From JARRJY01 sp037388705 (GTDB taxonomy: Bacteria; Pseudomonadota; Gammaproteobacteria; UBA6429; Thiohalophilaceae), in contig JARRJY010000056.1 in NCBI GenBank assembly GCA_037388705.1, forward strand, positions 1 through 26,709: a stretch of 26,709 nt of DNA, given 5' to 3'. The notes under the pieces were generated by a model. That model was given only the letters and a program-made list of their open reading frames with translations. It had not been told where the DNA came from and made no database searches. Positions 23,179-26,709 of the stretch are shown here, piece by piece (positions within the stretch are counted from its first letter, which is position 1; each line of letters opens with the position of its first letter). The position numbers and the translations under genes are program-made.

Positions 23179-23352
23179 ATGAAAAAACTGAAAAAATTGT
23201 TTGAAAATGAACTGCTTATCCTGTTTTTAAATGCAGCCATTATGCACACGGTGTTTGTTGCTGTCGTGCTTTCAGTTTATCAGGGTGCACCAGAAGTTCT
23301 GGCCGATAGTGGCCTCGAGATAGTGCTGGAAGTATTTGAAGGCGACGCCTGA
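23179..23352 (+). CDS. Small 57-residue membrane protein
   Basis: Family not recognised. A basic start (M-K-K-L-K-K-L-F) precedes one hydrophobic helix (about 12-34, L-L-I-L-F-L-N-A-A-I-M-H-T-V-F-V-A-V-V-L), then an acidic C-terminal tail (A-D-S-G-L-E-I-V-L-E-V-F-E-G-D). By the positive-inside rule the N-terminus is cytoplasmic and the acidic tail periplasmic. An AGAGGGG ribosome binding site lies about 7 bases before the ATG, and the gene has its own promoter and operator-like site upstream. It ends 45 bases before the convergent CDF transporter gene. Confidence 0.75.
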   Translation: MKKLKKLFENELLILFLNAAIMHTVFVAVVLSVYQGAPEVLADSGLEIVLEVFEGDA

Positions 23353-23397
23353 CGAATTATCCCTGCAGGGTTGGTTTGCTTTTGAGCGACAGCCTCT

Positions 23398-24009
23398 TTA
23401 TTGTCGAATTTCAGTAATCGCTTCAGCGAGTACTGACCATGCGGAACGAAGAAACAAAGTGGCAATGGCCAGACCAATAATAATATCGGGCCAGCGGGTT
23501 TGTAATAGCCACACGGCTATCGCTGCAATGATGACTCCACAATTGGCTACTACATCATTTCGAGAACATAACCATACTGAACGCATATTGATGTCATCAC
23601 TCTTGTGTGACCAGAGTAATTTTAAACAAAGTACATTGGCAGCCAATGCCAGTACACCGATACCGCCAATGAGCTCGGCAGTGGGTAATACCGGGTGAAT
23701 TATTTTGTAGCCGGCTTCTGTCAGCACAAATAACCCAAACGCCAGCATAATCATTCCTTTAAATAAAGCGGAAACCGCCAACCATTTTTCAGATCGGTTC
23801 AGTACGTAAAGAGAAAAGCCATAGACCAGTGCATCTCCCAGCATATCGAGCGAGTCAGCAAGAAGCGCAGTTGAATGAGCCAGTATGCCTGCCGTGTACT
23901 CAATGCAAAACATAGCAGCATTAATAAATAACACCCACTTCAGAACCCGACTTTGATTGATTCGCAGACTTTCCAGTTCGCAAGTTTTATCTTCGCAACA
24001 AGAACCCAT
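23398..24009 (-). CDS. Short CDF-family cation efflux protein with Cys-rich N-terminus
   Basis: 203 residues with six hydrophobic segments in the cation diffusion facilitator pattern. T-A-L-L-A-D-S-L-D-M-L-G-D-A carries the metal-site Asp residues of helix 2, and R-N-D-V-V-A-N-C-G-V the Asp of helix 5. Two departures from typical CDF proteins are visible: the N-terminus has a G-S-C-C-E-D-K-T-C-E cysteine cluster likely to bind a soft or transition metal, and the cytoplasmic C-terminal domain is absent. The ion (Zn, Co, Cd or other) cannot be assigned. The ATG at 24009 is 17 bases after hemJ and has an AGGT ribosome binding site. It is the last gene of the clcA-tlpA-hemJ operon. Confidence 0.83.
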   Translation of the reverse strand: MGSCCEDKTCELESLRINQSRVLKWVLFINAAMFCIEYTAGILAHSTALLADSLDMLGDALVYGFSLYVLNRSEKWLAVSALFKGMIMLAFGLFVLTEAGYKIIHPVLPTAELIGGIGVLALAANVLCLKLLWSHKSDDINMRSVWLCSRNDVVANCGVIIAAIAVWLLQTRWPDIIIGLAIATLFLRSAWSVLAEAITEIRQ

Positions 24010-24026
24010 CAAGTATTACCTGTGTA

Positions 24027-24452
24027 CTAGAAAGGTTTTAGGGTAGCAAGAAGAATAATCCCAATCAGTATTAATACCGGGAACTCGTTATACCATCGAT
24101 AATAAACATGGCTGTGTTGGTTGCGGTCATGTTTAAAGTCTTTTAACAATTTGCCGCAATGAATATGGTAAATAACCAGAATAACAAGCAAAGCTAACTT
24201 GATATGTAGCCAGCTTGACTGGCCAAAAGCTTCCCAAGCATATGCTAGCAACATCCAGATACCAAAAACCAGGGTAATTATCATGCCGGGTGTCATGATG
24301 CCATAGTACAGTTTACGCTCCATGATTTTAAAACGGTCGATACTGGTCTGATCTTCACTCATGGCGTGGTAAACAAATAAACGCGGTAAGTAAAACAAGC
24401 CAGCGAACCAGGTTACCATGAAAATCAGGTGCAAAGCTTTTAGCCACAGCAT
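24027..24452 (-). CDS. hemJ: Protoporphyrinogen IX oxidase HemJ
   Basis: An inner-membrane protein of 141 residues oxidising protoporphyrinogen IX to protoporphyrin IX in heme synthesis. It shows the HemJ (UPF0093) pattern: W-L-K-A-L-H8 at the start, W-F-A-G-L-F-Y-L-P-R-L-F-V-Y-H, M-E-R-K-L-Y-Y-G-I-M-T-P, W-L-H-I-K-L, Y-H-I-H-C-G-K and the C-terminal Y-Y-R-W-Y-N-E-F-P-V-L (117-127). Four membrane helices are evident. An AAGGAT ribosome binding site lies 8 bases before the ATG. Its place between a thiol-disulfide protein and a cation exporter is unusual; HemL is about 7 kb away. Confidence 0.92.
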   Translation of the reverse strand: MLWLKALHLIFMVTWFAGLFYLPRLFVYHAMSEDQTSIDRFKIMERKLYYGIMTPGMIITLVFGIWMLLAYAWEAFGQSSWLHIKLALLVILVIYHIHCGKLLKDFKHDRNQHSHVYYRWYNEFPVLILIGIILLATLKPF

Positions 24453-24467
24453 AGTGTTATCCTTTTA

Positions 24468-24971
24468 TTATTTTGCCAACATGCTTACGATCAGATTGTG
24501 AACCTGTTTAATATCCATTTCCCCAATCTTTTGTTTGACGATAACACCATCAGGATTGATAAGAAAAGATGAAGGTGTTAGTCGCACATTTCCAAATGCG
24601 CTGACTGCTTCACCTTTTAAATCCAGAACTATTGTGTAAGGTATTTTCTTGCGCTTGCGCATTTCGAGAACATGATCTGGGCGATCATAAGGCATTGCAA
24701 TGCCAATTATCTCGAGACCTTTTTTATTCAACTCATGATAAAGCTCAATAAGGTGAGGCATTTCCTTGATGCAACCCGGACAGGTAGTGGCCCAGAAGGT
24801 CACCAGAACCGGTTTACCCCTCAGGCTTTTAAGATCAACCTGCTTGCCATCAATCGTTTTGAAACTGATATCCGGGGCCTGTTGTAAACCGGAAGGGCCT
24901 AGCCATAAAAAAGCAATGGCACTGAACAGGATGACAACAAAAGTCGCAATAATAAATTCTTGTTTACGCAT
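24468..24971 (-). CDS. TlpA-like membrane-anchored thioredoxin
   Basis: 167 residues. An uncleaved N-terminal anchor or signal (hydrophobic 7-24) is followed by a periplasmic thioredoxin fold of the AhpC/TSA-TlpA kind: G-K-P-V-L-V-T-F-W-A-T-T-C64-P-G-C67 and the cis-proline loop T132-P133-S-S-F-L-I. C-P-G-C is a less common active-site dipeptide than C-P-P-C or C-P-H-C of cytochrome-maturation proteins. The protein probably reduces periplasmic disulfides, perhaps in cytochrome c maturation or metal handling. It starts 6 bases after clcA ends, with a GTGAG ribosome binding site overlapping the clcA stop region. Confidence 0.9.
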   Translation of the reverse strand: MRKQEFIIATFVVILFSAIAFLWLGPSGLQQAPDISFKTIDGKQVDLKSLRGKPVLVTFWATTCPGCIKEMPHLIELYHELNKKGLEIIGIAMPYDRPDHVLEMRKRKKIPYTIVLDLKGEAVSAFGNVRLTPSSFLINPDGVIVKQKIGEMDIKQVHNLIVSMLAK

Positions 24972-24977
24972 GATGTC

Positions 24978-26303
24978 TCACTTTGTTTCTGTTTGTATGG
25001 TTTTTTCTTCTGCAATTTGTTCTGCTTTGTTCAGGTAAGCATCAGCCAAAGCCTGGTAAATCGGGGTTGGGCAAACCAGGTACGAGATGCCTTTTGCCAG
25101 TAAGGCTGTTGCCATTAACGGTAATACCATCGATGGTGTGTCATTCATTTCCATGACAATAATGAATGCAGTAATAGGTGTCTGCACCACGCCAGTAAAA
25201 TAACCCACCATACCCAGCAAAATAATGCCGGCCGCAGGGGTATCACTAAATAAAACAGAAAAATCAGCACCCAGGCCGGCGCCAACCGAGAGTGACGGGG
25301 CAAAAATACCACCGGGAATACCACTTAAATAGGAAGCAATCGTGGCAAGGATTTTATAGATACTAAAGCCGATAACGTATTCTTCTCCGGCCATCAGTTG
25401 TTTGGCTTCTTCATAACCGGTGCCATAGGTACTGCCCCCGGAGAGAAAACCAACCAGGCTCAGTATCAGTCCACATATAAACGCAACTCGTACCGGATAT
25501 GATGAGACAAATGGTGCCACGCGGCGGCTACCATGAATTAATGACATACTGAATAAGCCTCCTAACAGGCCACCAGCAATACCGCATAACAACACAGCAG
25601 GCCATACCTGCATGAATGTCAGTGATACCGAGGTTGAGCCAAAATAGGTGTAGTTACCCAGTACCGCCAGGGCAGTCACACCGGCAATGATGACTGCTAT
25701 CAATAAGGTACCCGTGGTTTTATCTTCATACGAGCGGCTCATTTCTTCGATGGCAAACATGATACCGGCCAGCGGTGTGTTGAAGGCGGCAGAAATGCCT
25801 GCCGCACCACCGGCCAGAATCAAACCCCTGGTCATGTCCTGGCCACGGAAAAATTTAAAATGCCTTAGTGAGTGCATTATGGAAGCACCTATATGCACCG
25901 TTGGTCCTTCACGTCCAATGGAAGCACCACACATCAATCCCATGCAGGTGAGACCAATTTTTGCAATTGCAATTCGAATCGAAAGTATCCGGGAACGTAG
26001 AGCATGATGCTTCATGGAAATGGCCGCAATAGCCTGTGGAATACCGCTACCTTCACTACCTGGAAAATATTTTTTTGTCAGCCAGGCGATAAATGCCAGG
26101 CCAATGGGTGTCATCGCGAAGGCAATATAAGGAGATTTATCATATACCCGGTGGAAAAAATGATCAGCGGTACTGCTTAACAGGGCAAAACTGGCAGCAA
26201 TCAGGCCAACCGCAATGGCGGCCAGCCAGAAAGCAAGGCGGAATTTCCACTTATTGGCGGACAGTAGTCGTCGCCGGGTTTGGGTCAGGTGTTTGCGCAT
26301 CAT
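24978..26303 (-). CDS. ClC-type chloride/proton antiporter
   Basis: 441 residues and many membrane helices. The three chloride-pathway signatures are present: G-S-G-I-P (85-89), G-R-E132-G-P-T-V with the gating glutamate, and G-G-I-F-A-P-S. A second proton-pathway Glu is present in F-A-I-E-E-M (186-187), so this should be a H+/Cl- exchanger like E. coli ClcA rather than a channel. No CBS domains follow. Such proteins help acid resistance. Two adjacent ATGs (26303 and 26300) can serve as start; no Shine-Dalgarno is clear. It is the first gene of a four-gene operon with gaps of 6, 15 and 17 bases. Confidence 0.94.
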   Translation of the reverse strand: MMRKHLTQTRRRLLSANKWKFRLAFWLAAIAVGLIAASFALLSSTADHFFHRVYDKSPYIAFAMTPIGLAFIAWLTKKYFPGSEGSGIPQAIAAISMKHHALRSRILSIRIAIAKIGLTCMGLMCGASIGREGPTVHIGASIMHSLRHFKFFRGQDMTRGLILAGGAAGISAAFNTPLAGIMFAIEEMSRSYEDKTTGTLLIAVIIAGVTALAVLGNYTYFGSTSVSLTFMQVWPAVLLCGIAGGLLGGLFSMSLIHGSRRVAPFVSSYPVRVAFICGLILSLVGFLSGGSTYGTGYEEAKQLMAGEEYVIGFSIYKILATIASYLSGIPGGIFAPSLSVGAGLGADFSVLFSDTPAAGIILLGMVGYFTGVVQTPITAFIIVMEMNDTPSMVLPLMATALLAKGISYLVCPTPIYQALADAYLNKAEQIAEEKTIQTETK

Positions 26304-26392
26304 GGCGACACATTGTATCAGGCGAGGCGGAAATAGCAGTTATTTTGTCGAAAATAAATCTTAAGTCGCTGAAATATATAAGGGTTAGCAAC

Positions 26393-26423
26393 TTGACCTT
26401 ATGAACTATGTGGAATATAGTTC
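26393..26423 (+). promoter_or_regulatory. Orphan sigma70-type promoter with internal dyad
   Basis: TTGACC (26393-26398) and TATAGT (26416-26421) are 17 bases apart. A perfect inverted repeat, GAACTAT-N7-ATAGTTC (26403-26423), fills the spacer and -10, suggesting regulation by a dimeric protein. Both neighbouring genes lie on the other strand, so the promoter points only into the short RNA candidate. Confidence 0.55.
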
Positions 26424-26427
26424 GATT

Positions 26428-26507
26428 AGATCCTAAGGGGTTATTAAGTCTCGATTATAACTAAATACATTGTGTAAAAATTAAGCGGCTATATAGCCGC
26501 TTTTTTT
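26428..26507 (+). ncRNA. Candidate small RNA, about 80 nt
   Basis: The predicted transcript runs from the orphan promoter (start near A26428) to the intrinsic terminator at 26483-26507. It has no ATG-led ORF. A weak internal stem GTTAT/ATAAC (26440-26444 with 26457-26461) leaves mostly single-stranded A/U-rich sequence before the terminator stem and a U7 tail, the general layout of Hfq-type regulatory RNAs. The call depends on promoter and terminator only; the terminator may also or instead serve the partial minus-strand gene. Confidence 0.42.
26483..26507 (+). terminator. Strong intrinsic terminator, probably bidirectional
   Basis: A perfect 20-base palindrome (26483-26502: arms AAGCGGCT and AGCCGCTT, loop ATAT) runs into seven Ts. 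On the minus strand it is followed by a shorter T-run, so it can also end the transcript of the partial gene whose stop lies 34 bases to the right. Confidence 0.9.
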
Positions 26508-26535
26508 ATTCCTGCTATAACAAGGTTGTTAATAG

Positions 26536-26709
26536 TTAAATGTGGATGTATGTCCAGCCCTGTTTCTGGCGTATCCCAACCTCATGAATGGCAGAACGTA
26601 CAACCTCGGTATCTGGTAATAATTGCACACTATGCCCGGTTTCTTCCTGTATACGTTTAAGCGTTTGTCCACAGGCTGAAACCATAAGGTTAGAATATTT
26701 TGCCTTGAG
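26536..26709 (-). CDS. Unidentified protein, C-terminal 57 residues only
   Basis: The frame is open from the window edge to a TAA at 26536. The visible part is soluble and well balanced in composition (M-V-S-A-C-G-Q-T-L-K-R-I-Q-E-E-T-G, L-L-P-D-T-E-V-V-R-S-A-I-H-E-V-G, ending G-W-T-Y-I-H-I), as expected of a real coding end. The strong terminator just downstream supports a gene end here. I do not recognise the family. Confidence 0.7.
   Translation of the reverse strand, partial: LKAKYSNLMVSACGQTLKRIQEETGHSVQLLPDTEVVRSAIHEVGIRQKQGWTYIHI

Noticed and set aside
1..26709. Mobile elements, CRISPR arrays, tRNA or rRNA genes
   Set aside because: No transposase, integrase, terminal inverted repeats, regularly spaced repeats or tRNA/rRNA signatures were seen. 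The only strong tandem repeat is the coding tail of adk.

Overview
The window looks like ordinary chromosome from a gammaproteobacterium, probably a free-living and possibly sulfur-oxidising one. The basis is the gene families: Mpl peptidoglycan recycling ligase, UbiX, HemL, HemJ, ThiD-ThiE, MoaC/D/E, RNase D, ClcA and a YeiH-type 'sulfate exporter'. No phage, integrase, transposase, CRISPR, tRNA or rRNA was seen. A 7-base N run (14945-14951) and two single-base frameshifts in short homopolymers (2223-2225 and 17724-17729) suggest a draft or metagenome assembly. The lineage is inferred from family content, not from any search.

Layout. 1-1800: a secreted SEL1-repeat protein (cut by the window edge), then moaC facing away from moaD-moaE (molybdopterin synthesis). 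1939-4282: a membrane-anchored PAS-PAS-GGDEF-EAL c-di-GMP protein split by a frameshift. 4279-5408: a metallophosphoesterase and inorganic pyrophosphatase. 5698-6741: adenylate kinase with a zinc-type LID and a remarkable 112-residue lysine-rich tail resembling histone H1, closed by a clear terminator. 6792-9127: RNase D and a cardiolipin-synthase-like phospholipase D. 9227-12426: a small membrane protein, mpl, ubiX and a LON-domain protein. 12423-14429: a DedA-PAP2-LssY-like membrane protein. 14631-15791: a divergent histidine-decarboxylase-like PLP enzyme. 15828-18626: thiD-thiE-hemL, with thiE frameshifted.

18627-23352 is the least ordinary part. It holds a long regulatory-looking intergenic region, two tiny ORFs (48 codons each), a class II aldolase, then an operon of an enlarged YeiH-like transporter, a 39-residue one-helix membrane peptide, a universal stress protein and a SRPBCC-like protein with a C-terminal membrane helix. 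A further 57-residue membrane protein follows, with its own promoter and overlapping operator-like palindrome. 23398-26303 is a tight minus-strand operon clcA-tlpA-hemJ-CDF transporter. 26393-26507 contains a sigma70-like promoter followed 80 nt later by a strong intrinsic terminator with no ORF between, a small-RNA candidate. The window ends in an unidentified partial gene.

The best candidates for something undescribed are the adenylate kinase with a histone-like tail, the transporter / micropeptide / stress-protein / SRPBCC operon, and the promoter-terminator unit at the right end.
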